Counted from the stretch's first letter, positions 1 through 7,016 are shown. The stretch is 11,325 nucleotides of DNA from Mariprofundaceae bacterium (GCA_013139875.1 WSZY01000239.1:1-11325); one strand, 5' to 3'. A program made the numbers and translations. The notes: generated by a model from the letters alone, not told the origin.

Positions 1-605
1 GATTGGATGCTTCTGATGTTGAGTGGGACGAGGTGAAGATTGATCTTTCCCAGCCATTCAGACGTATCCGGCTGGATGAAGCCGTGTTTGAGAAGTGCCC
101 TGATCTGCGCGGGCATGCCAATAATAAAGCCCTGCTGGCGACCATCTGTCTGCAGAAGATTGAAAACTTCAAGCCACTGATTACCTGGAAGGCCGGGCAC
201 TATCTGACAGCCCTGTTTGAGGAGCTGGTCGAGGCTGAGTTGAAGCAGCCTACTTTTGTAACCCACTATCCGGTGGATGTTTCACCGCTGGCACGCAGGA
301 GCAGTGAGGAGCCAACGGTTACCGACCGGTTCGAGCTGTTTATTGCCGGCAAGGAGATTGCTAATGGTTTCTCCGAGTTGAATGACCCGGACGATCAGCG
401 GGGCCGTTTTGTTGCACAGGCTCAGGCGAAAGCTGCCGGAGATCTTGAAGCAACAGGTGTGGATGAGGATTATCTTCGCGCACTTGAGTATGGCATGCCA
501 CCGACCGCCGGTGTCGGTGTCGGAGTGGATCGGCTGGTGATGATGTTAACCGGTCAACACTCCATCCGTGATGTGTTACTGTTTCCGCATATGCGGCCGG
601 AGTAG
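1..605 (+). CDS. lysS: Lysyl-tRNA synthetase (class II), C-terminal part, 5' truncated by window edge
   Basis: This is the C-terminal 200 or so residues of class II lysyl-tRNA synthetase, the cytosolic enzyme that activates lysine with ATP and charges tRNA-Lys. The reading frame is open from the window edge, so the TTG at position 3 is an internal Leu codon, not a start. Counting from that Leu, the core contains [15 protein letters not shown] (85-99), the active-site strand [16 protein letters not shown] (113-128) and class II motif 3, [16 protein letters not shown] (168-183), whose Arg contacts ATP. The protein ends in HMRPE, a typical LysRS terminus, so the 3' end is complete. The TAG stop at 603-605 is followed 24 nt later by the CBS-domain gene. 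Both the long anticodon-binding N-terminus and motif 1 lie outside the window. The short paralogue EpmA is a less likely alternative, because the sequence reads as full-length LysRS. Confidence 0.96.
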   Translation, partial: LDASDVEWDEVKIDLSQPFRRIRLDEAVFEKCPDLRGHANNKALLATICLQKIENFKPLITWKAGHYLTALFEELVEAELKQPTFVTHYPVDVSPLARRSSEEPTVTDRFELFIAGKEIANGFSELNDPDDQRGRFVAQAQAKAAGDLEATGVDEDYLRALEYGMPPTAGVGVGVDRLVMMLTGQHSIRDVLLFPHMRPE

Positions 606-617
606 AGGTCTGAAGCA

Positions 618-624
618 GGGGAGG
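618..624 (+). promoter_or_regulatory. Shine-Dalgarno site of the CBS-domain gene
   Basis: GGGGAGG lies 5 nt upstream of the TTG at 630. It supports this rare start codon over any later in-frame start. Confidence 0.7.
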
Positions 625-629
625 TTGGG

Positions 630-1103
630 TTGAAAGCAAATCTTGTTATGACCAAGGAGTTGACGGTCTGTCATCCTGATCAGACTGTTTTAGAAGTATT
701 GAACATCCTGCGTGAAAAATCATTCCGTGTACTTCCTGTTGTTGATGAGAATCGTAAGATTCTGGGTGCGGTCAATGTGCTGTCGGTGCTCTCCAGACTT
801 GTTCCTGAATATATCATTACCGGCGACTTGAAATCGATCTCTTATGCACCTGATATGGGCGTGCTTCACAAGCACTATGCTGAGGTGGTTGAGCTTAAAG
901 TAGGCGATATTATGGATAGAAATCCAACAGTTGTTCATGAAGACGAATCCCTGCTCTCCATCACGGCAACCCTGATTACCTATGATCGTTTTGAGTATGC
1001 GCTCATAGCGGACAGGGAGAATGTGTTACTGGGGATTATTTCAGCCACTGATATTCTCCGTTGTTTGAGCAAGTCTGATCCAGAGGTTCTGTTCGATGCA
1101 TGA
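630..1103 (+). CDS. Two-CBS-domain protein, probable regulatory subunit of the adjacent transporter
   Basis: This 157-residue soluble protein is almost entirely a tandem CBS pair (Bateman module). CBS1 spans about residues 4-58 (VMTKELTVCHPDQTVLEVL, then FRVLPVVDENRKILGAVNV). CBS2 spans about 92-147 (GDIMDRNPTVVHEDESL, then LLGIISATDILR). There is no catalytic or membrane domain. CBS pairs of this kind usually bind adenine nucleotides (AMP, ATP, c-di-AMP) and control a partner protein. The start is TTG at 630 with a well-placed GGGGAGG. The gene overlaps the following transporter gene by 8 nt in another frame, which suggests translational coupling and a working partnership. That partnership is inference. 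The bound ligand cannot be read from the sequence. The preceding lysS gene is only 24 nt away and may be co-transcribed. Confidence 0.88.
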   Translation: MKANLVMTKELTVCHPDQTVLEVLNILREKSFRVLPVVDENRKILGAVNVLSVLSRLVPEYIITGDLKSISYAPDMGVLHKHYAEVVELKVGDIMDRNPTVVHEDESLLSITATLITYDRFEYALIADRENVLLGIISATDILRCLSKSDPEVLFDA

Positions 1104-2433
1104 TTCAGTGAACCATGTAATTTTCGGATTGGACCCTACGTGGGTTGCAGTCTCGCTGCTGCTGGGTGTCTACGGCATTATTATGGCGGAGAAGTTCAAT
1201 CGCGCCGTGCTCTCCCTGCTCGGTGCGGGCCTGATGATTCTCTGTGGTGTGATCACGCAGCAACAGGCCGTTGCCGGCATTGATTTCAATACCATCGGCC
1301 TGCTGACCGGCATGATGGTGATTGTCGCCATCAGCCAGAAGACAGGCATGTTTCAATATGTGGCCATCAAATCGGCCAAGGCTGTAAAAGGTGATCCATG
1401 GGGTATTCTGGTGATGCTATCTGTCGTCACTGCGGTCTTTTCAGCCTTTCTTGATAATGTAACCACGGTCCTGCTGATTGCCCCGGTGACCCTGCTGATT
1501 ACCGATGCCCTCGGTATCAAACCCTATCCGTTTCTTTTTGCTCAGATTCTCGCATCCAACATCGGCGGTACAGCGACACTGATCGGTGACCCGCCCAACA
1601 TTATGATCGGTTCGGCCGCAGGACTCTCTTTTTATGATTTTCTTGTAAATCTGGCCCCGATCACACCGTTTATTTTTCTGGTGACGATCATACTGATCTG
1701 GTTCATATTCGGCAGAGGGCTGCACGCCACAGAGGATGCCAAGGCACTGGTGATGCAGTTCAATGAGAACGATGCCCTTGAAGATATTCCGCTGATGAAA
1801 AAGAGTCTGTTTGTGCTCTTCCTCGTGATTTCCGGCTTTTCTGTTGCCCACAGCTTTCATCTGGAGCCTGCATCGATCGCCATGTTCGGTGCTGCGCTGC
1901 TGCTGCTGTTGCAGACATGGGGCATGGATCTTAGTGCCAAGGATCACGCCTATGAAGGCATCATGGCCGAGGTGGAGTGGACTACAATTTTCTTCTTTGT
2001 CGGCCTCTTTATCATTGTCACCGGTGTTGAACATACAGGCGTGATTGAGATGCTGGCCAATAAAACACTGGAGCTGACCGGTGGTGACTTCAACGCAACT
2101 GCCGGAGCCATCCTCTGGGTCTCTGCCATTGCCTCCGCACTGATCGATAATATTCCGTTTGTGGCAACGATGATTCCCCTGATTGAGAATATGGCTCCAA
2201 CCTTTGGTGGTGCGGATGCTATTGTACCACTCTGGTGGGCACTTGCGCTCGGCGCATGTCTGGGCGGCAACGGTTCGTTGATCGGTGCGTCGGCCAATCT
2301 GATTGTGGCGGGCTTTGCACAACGTGCGGGGCATCCAATCATGTTTCTTCAGTTTATGAAACATGCCTTCGGCCTGATGCTGATCAGTATTGCCATTGCA
2401 CACATCTATCTCTATCTGCGTTATCTGAGCTAG
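1096..2433 (+). CDS. ArsB/NhaD-superfamily ion transporter (SLC13/CitM-like permease)
   Basis: This 445-residue, very hydrophobic inner-membrane protein of the ion transporter (IT) superfamily is related to NhaD Na+/H+ antiporters, ArsB and the OCA2/P-protein group. The fold is an inverted repeat and both halves are visible. The first half has SAFLDNVTTVLLIAP (116-130, Asp120-Asn121) and then NIGGTATLIGDPPNI (155-169). The second half has SALIDNIPFVATMIPLI (347-363, Asp351-Asn352) and then GGNGSLIGASANLI (390-403). The paired DN motifs and the Gly-rich hairpins are the usual substrate/ion-binding elements. ATG 1096 has AGAGG 9 nt upstream and overlaps the CBS gene by 8 nt. The substrate is not settled by sequence: Na+/H+ exchange fits the NhaD-like motifs, while arsenite or dicarboxylate transport are alternatives. 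No ars genes are present, which argues mildly against ArsB. Confidence 0.88.
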   Translation: MHDSVNHVIFGLDPTWVAVSLLLGVYGIIMAEKFNRAVLSLLGAGLMILCGVITQQQAVAGIDFNTIGLLTGMMVIVAISQKTGMFQYVAIKSAKAVKGDPWGILVMLSVVTAVFSAFLDNVTTVLLIAPVTLLITDALGIKPYPFLFAQILASNIGGTATLIGDPPNIMIGSAAGLSFYDFLVNLAPITPFIFLVTIILIWFIFGRGLHATEDAKALVMQFNENDALEDIPLMKKSLFVLFLVISGFSVAHSFHLEPASIAMFGAALLLLLQTWGMDLSAKDHAYEGIMAEVEWTTIFFFVGLFIIVTGVEHTGVIEMLANKTLELTGGDFNATAGAILWVSAIASALIDNIPFVATMIPLIENMAPTFGGADAIVPLWWALALGACLGGNGSLIGASANLIVAGFAQRAGHPIMFLQFMKHAFGLMLISIAIAHIYLYLRYLS

Positions 2434-2471
2434 GGACACTCTGAAAAAGTCAGAGGTTCCCTGGGTTTTTT
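2432..2471 (+). terminator. Rho-independent terminator after the ion transporter
   Basis: Arms 2432-2444 (AGGGACACTCTGA) and 2450-2462 (TCAGAGGTTCCCT) pair as a 13-position stem with one 2-nt internal mismatch and an AAAAG loop. GGG and a run of six T (2466-2471) follow. The stem begins inside the TAG stop codon of the transporter gene. It is the clearest terminator in the window and separates the lysS-CBS-transporter unit from the antiporter-lol unit. Confidence 0.85.
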
Positions 2472-2504
2472 CACCAAAGCTATCCCTGAAGGCCGGTTTT
2501 AAAC

Positions 2505-2510
2505 TAGAAT
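2505..2510 (+). promoter_or_regulatory. Possible -10 element (TAGAAT) for the antiporter/lol unit
   Basis: A promoter is expected between the terminator at 2471 and the start at 2543. TAGAAT at 2505-2510 is one base off the sigma70 -10 consensus, but I find no convincing -35 hexamer 16-18 nt upstream, so this is weak. The rest of the 2472-2542 gap holds nothing else I can name. Confidence 0.25.
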
Positions 2511-2542
2511 AGGGTATATGTTGCCTGTTTCTGGATACTCAT

Positions 2543-3712
2543 ATGACAGATGATCCGGTTGTTTTTACGATCTTCCTGATTTTTACAGGTGCCGCAATGC
2601 TGGCAACTGCTGCTCTCTATGCACGCCAGGCTCTGCTGGTCTCCTATATTCTGCTGGGTATATGTATCGGACCCTGGGGGCTAGGGCTTGTTCCGGACCC
2701 CGCCATTATTGAGGCCATTGCCCATATAGGCATCATTTTCCTGCTCTTTCTGATCGGACTGAATCTTCCTGCCCAGAAATTTTTTCATATGGTCAGGAAA
2801 ACAACCATTGTTGCCGGAGTGAGTTCACTGCTCTTCCTGTTTGTTGGAATGGCTTTTGGCCGCACGTTCGGTTTCACTGTGGTTGAGTCACTGGTGATTG
2901 GGTTCACACTGATGTTTTCCAGCACCATTATTGGTCTGAAGCTGTTACCGACGACCGTGCTTCACCACAAGCGAACCGGTGAGGTGATGGTCAGTGTGCT
3001 GCTGCTTCAGGATGTGATCGCAATCGTTGTACTTATGTTCCTGGAAGGTATGAACAGGGGGGAGATGCCACTGGTTGAAATAGGCTCACTGTTTCTTACC
3101 CTGCCTCTGCTGTTTGTTTTTGCCTATGCGATGGAGCGATATGTTCTGAGCAGGCTGATCCGGCGATTCGACAAGATTCAGGAGTACATCTTCCTGTTAG
3201 CGATTGGCTGGTGTCTGGGGATGGCCGAACTTGCTGCAGTGTTTGGACTATCACATGAAATCGGTGCATTTATAGCGGGCGTGGCACTTGCAACCGGAGT
3301 GGTTTCCCAGTTTATTGCAGAGAGACTGAAGCCACTGCGTGATTTTTTTCTTGTCATCTTTTTCTTTTCGATCGGGGCAAGTCTGAACCTTGTTGTACTG
3401 CAGGGGGTGATTCTACCGGCACTGCTGATTGCTCTGACGGTGCTGCTGTTGAAGCCGGTAGTGTTCAGATGGCTTCTGAAAAGTTCCGGTGAATCCACCG
3501 GGCGCTCAATGGAGGTGGGGTTTCGTCTTGGGCAGATGAGCGAGTTTTCGCTCCTGATTGCGGTGATGGCACTGGAGGTTGGAGTTATCGGGGCAGAAGT
3601 ATCGTACCTGATTCAGGCAAGTACAGTGCTGACTTTTCTGGTCTCTTCCTACTGGGTTGTCTTAAGGTTTCCTACACCTGTTGCTGTTTCAGACAGGCTG
3701 CGTAAGGATTAG
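2543..3712 (+). CDS. Monovalent cation:proton antiporter, CPA2/Kef type, membrane domain only
   Basis: This 389-residue polytopic membrane protein matches the Na_H_Exchanger fold of the CPA2 family (KefB/KefC/RosB-like) and would exchange K+ or Na+ for H+ across the inner membrane. Visible family motifs are GICIGPWGLGL (39-49), FLLFLIGL (66-73), SSTIIGLKLL (126-135), LLLQDVIAI (153-161, with the QD pair typical of CPA2), LSHEIGAFIAGVALA (236-250), DFFLVIFFFSIGASL (267-281) and GQMSEFSLLI (330-339). Unlike KefB/KefC (about 600 residues) it stops soon after the last membrane helix and has no cytoplasmic RCK/TrkA-N domain, so nucleotide or glutathione gating through such a domain is absent. The start is ATG 2543, with only a weak upstream GGA. 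It follows a terminator and sits 39 nt before the lol permease gene, so it may be the first gene of that transcript. The ion is not predictable. Confidence 0.88.
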   Translation: MTDDPVVFTIFLIFTGAAMLATAALYARQALLVSYILLGICIGPWGLGLVPDPAIIEAIAHIGIIFLLFLIGLNLPAQKFFHMVRKTTIVAGVSSLLFLFVGMAFGRTFGFTVVESLVIGFTLMFSSTIIGLKLLPTTVLHHKRTGEVMVSVLLLQDVIAIVVLMFLEGMNRGEMPLVEIGSLFLTLPLLFVFAYAMERYVLSRLIRRFDKIQEYIFLLAIGWCLGMAELAAVFGLSHEIGAFIAGVALATGVVSQFIAERLKPLRDFFLVIFFFSIGASLNLVVLQGVILPALLIALTVLLLKPVVFRWLLKSSGESTGRSMEVGFRLGQMSEFSLLIAVMALEVGVIGAEVSYLIQASTVLTFLVSSYWVVLRFPTPVAVSDRLRKD

Positions 3713-3751
3713 GAGATTAATCTTCAGGGAGATGGAGTTGTTCTCAGAATT

Positions 3752-4996
3752 ATGATCAAATCGTATGAATGGATGCTGGCACGCCGCTATTTGCGTTCTC
3801 GCAGGGATGAACGATTTGTCTCCGTAATCGGCTGGAGCTCGGCTATTGGCGTGGCCATTGGTGTGGCTGCACTTATTATCGTGCTTTCAGTGATGTATGG
3901 GTTTGATGCGGAGCTGAAAGATAAGATTCTCGGGTTCTCATCCCATGTTGATATCCAGGGTCCCGGAGAGACGGTGACAGAGTGGCAGGCGTGGCTGAAG
4001 CAGGTTGAGTCTCTGCCCGGTGTTAAGCGGGCTGCGCCCTATATTTCAGCTCAGGTTCTGGCCAACCACCGCTCCCAGTCGGCAGGTGCAATGCTTAAGG
4101 GTGTGGACCCACTGCTGGAAAAATCGATCGCCGAACACGTTGTTGCCGGAAATTTTATAAACAGTTCTCCTGATGCCGCGCTGTTTGAAGTTGTGGTGGG
4201 TAAAGATCTGGCTCGTAAACTAGGCCTTTCTGTGGGCAATCGGGTACGGCTTATCTCTCCCAAAGGTGGCGTGGGGCCATCCGGGATGTCACCGCGTATG
4301 CGCGCTTTCAAGGTGGTGGGTATTTTTGATTCCGGATTCTATGAGTATGATGTCGGGCTGATTGTCACATCGTTGCAGTCAGTTCAGAGGCTGAACCGAT
4401 TCGGTAACCATGTGACAGGAATTGAGCTTCATCTTGATGACAGGGATCGCGCGGGTGAAGTGGCACTTGCCGTGCGTACGGTTCTGCCCGCAGAGGCATG
4501 GGTGACAGACTGGACACATCGTCATCGCTCCTTTTTTAAGGCACTGAAGACCGAGCGGGTGGTGATGGGCGTGATCCTCTCCCTGATTGTGATGGTTGCC
4601 CTGTTTAATATGGTCTCCTCGCTTGTGATGGTGGTGATGGAGCGGCGCAGGGAGATTGCCATTCTTAAAACGGTTGGAGCTACTCACTTTTCGATTATGC
4701 GGATATTTATCATGATGGGCTCGCTTCTCTCCGGGCTGGGAACAATGGCGGGAGTCGCCTTCGGATTGTTGCTGGCCTGGAAGCTTGATGCGCTGCTCGC
4801 ATTGATCGAAAACATTACAGGGGTGACATTCCTTTCCGGGGACGTCTATTATATCGATCATGTTCCATCCATTATTGATCCGGCCTCTATCATCGTTGTG
4901 GTTACGGCCAGTTTGTTGATGGGTCTCATTGCAACAATATATCCTGCATGGCGGGCGGCCAGTGTGCCGCCTGCCGATGCGTTACGGTACGAGTGA
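3752..4996 (+). CDS. Lipoprotein-releasing ABC permease, LolC/LolE family
   Basis: This 414-residue inner-membrane permease of the LolCDE complex extracts mature lipoproteins from the inner membrane and hands them to LolA. The N-terminus WMLARRYLRSRR followed by FVSVIGW and a first helix near residues 28-48 (ending LSVMYGF) is the LolC/E signature. A large periplasmic MacB-type domain spans about 50-265. Three further helices (about 268-296, 316-346 and 376-398) form the FtsX domain, with the cytoplasmic coupling segment MERRREIAILKTVGA (296-310) and the end YPAWRAA...PADALRYE. The length matches the family (about 400). ATG 3752 has no close Shine-Dalgarno, but no other in-frame start lies just upstream. 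Only one LolC/E paralogue is present here, so it may act as a homodimer or pair with a distant partner. LolC versus LolE cannot be decided, so no symbol is given. Confidence 0.93.
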   Translation: MIKSYEWMLARRYLRSRRDERFVSVIGWSSAIGVAIGVAALIIVLSVMYGFDAELKDKILGFSSHVDIQGPGETVTEWQAWLKQVESLPGVKRAAPYISAQVLANHRSQSAGAMLKGVDPLLEKSIAEHVVAGNFINSSPDAALFEVVVGKDLARKLGLSVGNRVRLISPKGGVGPSGMSPRMRAFKVVGIFDSGFYEYDVGLIVTSLQSVQRLNRFGNHVTGIELHLDDRDRAGEVALAVRTVLPAEAWVTDWTHRHRSFFKALKTERVVMGVILSLIVMVALFNMVSSLVMVVMERRREIAILKTVGATHFSIMRIFIMMGSLLSGLGTMAGVAFGLLLAWKLDALLALIENITGVTFLSGDVYYIDHVPSIIDPASIIVVVTASLLMGLIATIYPAWRAASVPPADALRYE

Positions 4997-4999
4997 ACT

Positions 5000-6220
5000 A
5001 TGTCTATTGAAGAGCTGCGAAAGAAGGCAAAAAATGCCCTGCTTGGTGGTAAATATAAGCAGGCACTGGAATTTTTTGGTGAGCTGCATGAGGCTGAGCC
5101 AAACGATCTGCGCACCCATGTGAAGCTTGCCGAGTTGCGTGAGAAGACGGGCGATACCGCAGCTGCCATTAAAGACTATATTGCTATTGCCAACGCCTAT
5201 GCCGAACAGGGGTTTGTGGTTCAGGCAATTGCAATCAACAAGATTATTCTGCGTCTGGATGAAAACATAACCGAGGTGAAGGAGCGTCTTAAGGCACTCT
5301 CAAGTGAACGCGGTGATGATTGGGCCATTACTACGGTATCTCCGAATAACGACCTTAAGGCCATGGATATCAGCGGTAAAGACCGTGCAAAACTGAGTTT
5401 CGAGCGTATGCCACTGCTTTCCGGCCTCTCCGGAGATGAGCTGGAGTCATTTATGGACTCCCTCGAGCTGCGTGAAATTCCGGCACGTGAATATATCTAT
5501 CATCGTGGTGAAATCGGCGATCATCTCTACCTGATAGGCATGGGAAGTGTTGGACTGGAAGCAGCCATTGCATCAGGTGAAAACAGAGTCTACTCACGCC
5601 TGGGAGAGGGTGATTTTTTTGGTGAACACGCCTTTATGTCCCGCAGCGAGCACCATGATGAGGCAATGGCTGAAACTGACACCAGCCTGTTGATGATTAA
5701 TCGGGAGACATTTGATAGCTGGGTGAAGAAGCACCCTGCGATCCAGTCCACCGTTGAGGAGTTTTACCGTAAACGCGTGCTTGCCCGCATTCTGGCTATT
5801 ACGCCTGTATTTGAGGGTGTTCCACCCGGTGCACGACTGGCACTCGCTGAGCAGTTTCAGCTGAAATCTTTCAGCAGTGGTGAGACGGTTGTCAGAGAGG
5901 GTGAGGCAGGAGATACATTTTACCTTATCCGTTCAGGTCATGTAGCCGTTTCAACCCGTGGCATGGGAAGTCAGGGCGAGCAGATAGCACTTGGCAAGAT
6001 GGGAGAGGGTGCCTTTTTCGGCGAGGTCTCTCTGCTGACGGATAAGCCGAGAACAGCAACGGTGACTGCCGACGGTGATGTCGAGCTGATGGAGCTCACC
6101 CGGGATGATTTTAATGATATTGTTGTCAGCCACCCATCGGTTTTGAAGGTGGTTGAGGCATATCAGAAACAACGTGTTCAGGCTACGATCAAAACACTGA
6201 TGCGCAGCAAGCCCAAATAA
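5000..6220 (+). CDS. TPR protein with tandem cyclic-nucleotide-binding domains
   Basis: This 406-residue cytoplasmic protein lacks a signal peptide or membrane helix. Residues 3-100 form TPR-like helical pairs (ALLGGKYKQALEFFGELHEAEPN, read at 13-35, and two weaker repeats). A linker spans about 101-135. Two cNMP-binding (CAP-effector type) beta-barrels follow, at about 136-256 and 268-390. The second barrel has a canonical phosphate-binding cassette, FFGEVSLLTDKPRTA (339-353), with Glu342 and Arg351. In the first, FFGEHAFMSRSEHHDEA (206-222) keeps Glu209 but has His218 where the phosphate-binding Arg should be. There is no DNA-binding HTH, so it is not a Crp/Fnr regulator. It begins 3 nt after the lol permease gene and ends 4 nt before lolD, so it is almost surely co-translated with the exporter. 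A role as a nucleotide-responsive partner of the Lol complex is inference. No specific function is known to me. Confidence 0.88.
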   Translation: MSIEELRKKAKNALLGGKYKQALEFFGELHEAEPNDLRTHVKLAELREKTGDTAAAIKDYIAIANAYAEQGFVVQAIAINKIILRLDENITEVKERLKALSSERGDDWAITTVSPNNDLKAMDISGKDRAKLSFERMPLLSGLSGDELESFMDSLELREIPAREYIYHRGEIGDHLYLIGMGSVGLEAAIASGENRVYSRLGEGDFFGEHAFMSRSEHHDEAMAETDTSLLMINRETFDSWVKKHPAIQSTVEEFYRKRVLARILAITPVFEGVPPGARLALAEQFQLKSFSSGETVVREGEAGDTFYLIRSGHVAVSTRGMGSQGEQIALGKMGEGAFFGEVSLLTDKPRTATVTADGDVELMELTRDDFNDIVVSHPSVLKVVEAYQKQRVQATIKTLMRSKPK

Positions 6221-6224
6221 TTTT

Positions 6225-6914
6225 GTGACGGACACTCTTCAGCCACTTCTAAAAATTCAGGATGTTCATAAGCAGTATGCCTCTCCGGCTGGAGATCTGC
6301 ATGTGCTGCGGGGCGTCTCTTTTACACTTCAGGCAGGCGAGTTTCTTGCGGTTGTGGGTGAATCCGGCTCGGGGAAGAGCACACTGCTTCAGGTTGTCGG
6401 CACACTTGATCGACCGGACCGGGGTGAAGTATGGCTTGATGGGGCACCTCTTTTCGGTCTGAGCCAGACAGAGCAGGCAAAGCTGCGCAATGAGAGCATT
6501 GGTTTTGTCTATCAGGCACATCATCTGATACCGGAGCTTTCCGCACTGGAAAATGTGATGTTACCACTGCTGATTCGGGGCATTCCTGAATCGGATGCAT
6601 CAGATCGGGCAATGAGACTGTTTGTACGTATGGGCCTGAAGGATCGGGCAGATCATGTGCCTGCAAAACTGTCCGGTGGTGAAGCCCAGCGCGTGGCTGT
6701 GGCCAGGGCTCTGGTCGGGAAGCCACGCCTTCTTCTGGCGGATGAGCCGACAGGAAACCTGGATGAGTCAACAGCACAAGGGGTTTTTGAGGTGCTGCAG
6801 CAGCTCTGTAGAGAGGAGAGTGCAGCAGTCGTTATGGTGACCCACAGCACCGCTCTGGCAGCCTCCTGTGATCGTACTGTGCGGCTGATGAACGGAGAAT
6901 TATCCGAGGCCTGA
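6225..6914 (+). CDS. lolD: Lipoprotein-releasing system ATPase LolD
   Basis: This 229-residue ABC ATPase powers the LolCDE lipoprotein extractor at the cytoplasmic face of the inner membrane. Motifs in order are Walker A GESGSGKST (45-53), Q-loop Gln97 within FVYQAHHLIPELSALENV (94-111), ABC signature LSGGE (149-153), Walker B LLLADEP (169-175), D-loop NLD (178-180) and H-loop His207. The HHLIPELSALENV stretch after the Q-loop is characteristic of LolD rather than FtsE or MacB. Length is normal (about 230). The GTG start at 6225 has no Shine-Dalgarno (the upstream sequence is AT-rich), and the upstream gene ends only 4 nt before. Translation is therefore probably coupled to the cNMP-domain gene. 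The next possible in-frame start would cut into the conserved N-terminal strands, so GTG 6225 is preferred. Confidence 0.94.
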   Translation: MTDTLQPLLKIQDVHKQYASPAGDLHVLRGVSFTLQAGEFLAVVGESGSGKSTLLQVVGTLDRPDRGEVWLDGAPLFGLSQTEQAKLRNESIGFVYQAHHLIPELSALENVMLPLLIRGIPESDASDRAMRLFVRMGLKDRADHVPAKLSGGEAQRVAVARALVGKPRLLLADEPTGNLDESTAQGVFEVLQQLCREESAAVVMVTHSTALAASCDRTVRLMNGELSEA

Positions 6915-6926
6915 TTCCAAAAATCT

Positions 6927-6954
6927 TTGACGAATCAAGAAGTTCTGCTACACT
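6927..6954 (+). promoter_or_regulatory. sigma70-type promoter of ihfA
   Basis: The -35 TTGACG (6927-6932) and -10 TACACT (6949-6954) are separated by 16 nt, and TGC (6946-6948) immediately upstream of the -10 forms an extended -10. The predicted transcript start is near 6961, giving a 5' leader of about 56 nt before ihfA. This is the best-looking promoter in the window and starts 13 nt after lolD ends. Confidence 0.7.
6933..6945 (+). promoter_or_regulatory. Candidate IHF-binding site inside the ihfA promoter
   Basis: AATCAAGAAGTTC fits the IHF consensus WATCAANNNNTTR at every fixed position except the last (C instead of a purine). It lies wholly between the -35 and -10 hexamers of the ihfA promoter, so binding would be expected to block RNA polymerase. 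Autorepression of ihfA by IHF is known in E. coli. Its operation here is inference. Confidence 0.45.
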
Positions 6955-6982
6955 CCCTAAAGTTGTTTCGAGTTTTTTGAGG

Positions 6983-7008
6983 CAACACGTTAATTTTTAA
7001 CACTGTTG
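6983..7008 (+). promoter_or_regulatory. Inverted repeat/hairpin in the ihfA 5' leader, touching the Shine-Dalgarno
   Basis: CAACA (6983-6987) pairs with TGTTG (7004-7008), and GTTAA (6989-6993) pairs with TTAAC (6997-7001), around a TTT loop with a 1-by-2-nt internal mismatch. The right arm runs directly into the GGGG Shine-Dalgarno (7008-7011) of ihfA. It could be an RNA element that tunes translation or a dyad operator. Confidence 0.4.
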
Positions 7009-7016
7009 GGGTCATA

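Noticed and set aside
1441..2439. Long antisense open frame (332 codons) opposite the ion transporter gene
   Set aside because: The product is Cys/His/Gln-rich with no recognisable domain, and the opposite strand clearly encodes the transporter. The open frame is a by-product of its codon usage.
3714..3723. 10-bp palindrome AGATTAATCT between the antiporter and Lol permease genes
   Set aside because: It is short and AT-rich, with no T-run or promoter context. It is expected by chance in a window this size.
6322..6777. Antisense open frame opposite lolD
   Set aside because: Low-complexity His/Pro/Gln-rich product with no Shine-Dalgarno, and it lies opposite well-conserved ATPase motifs.
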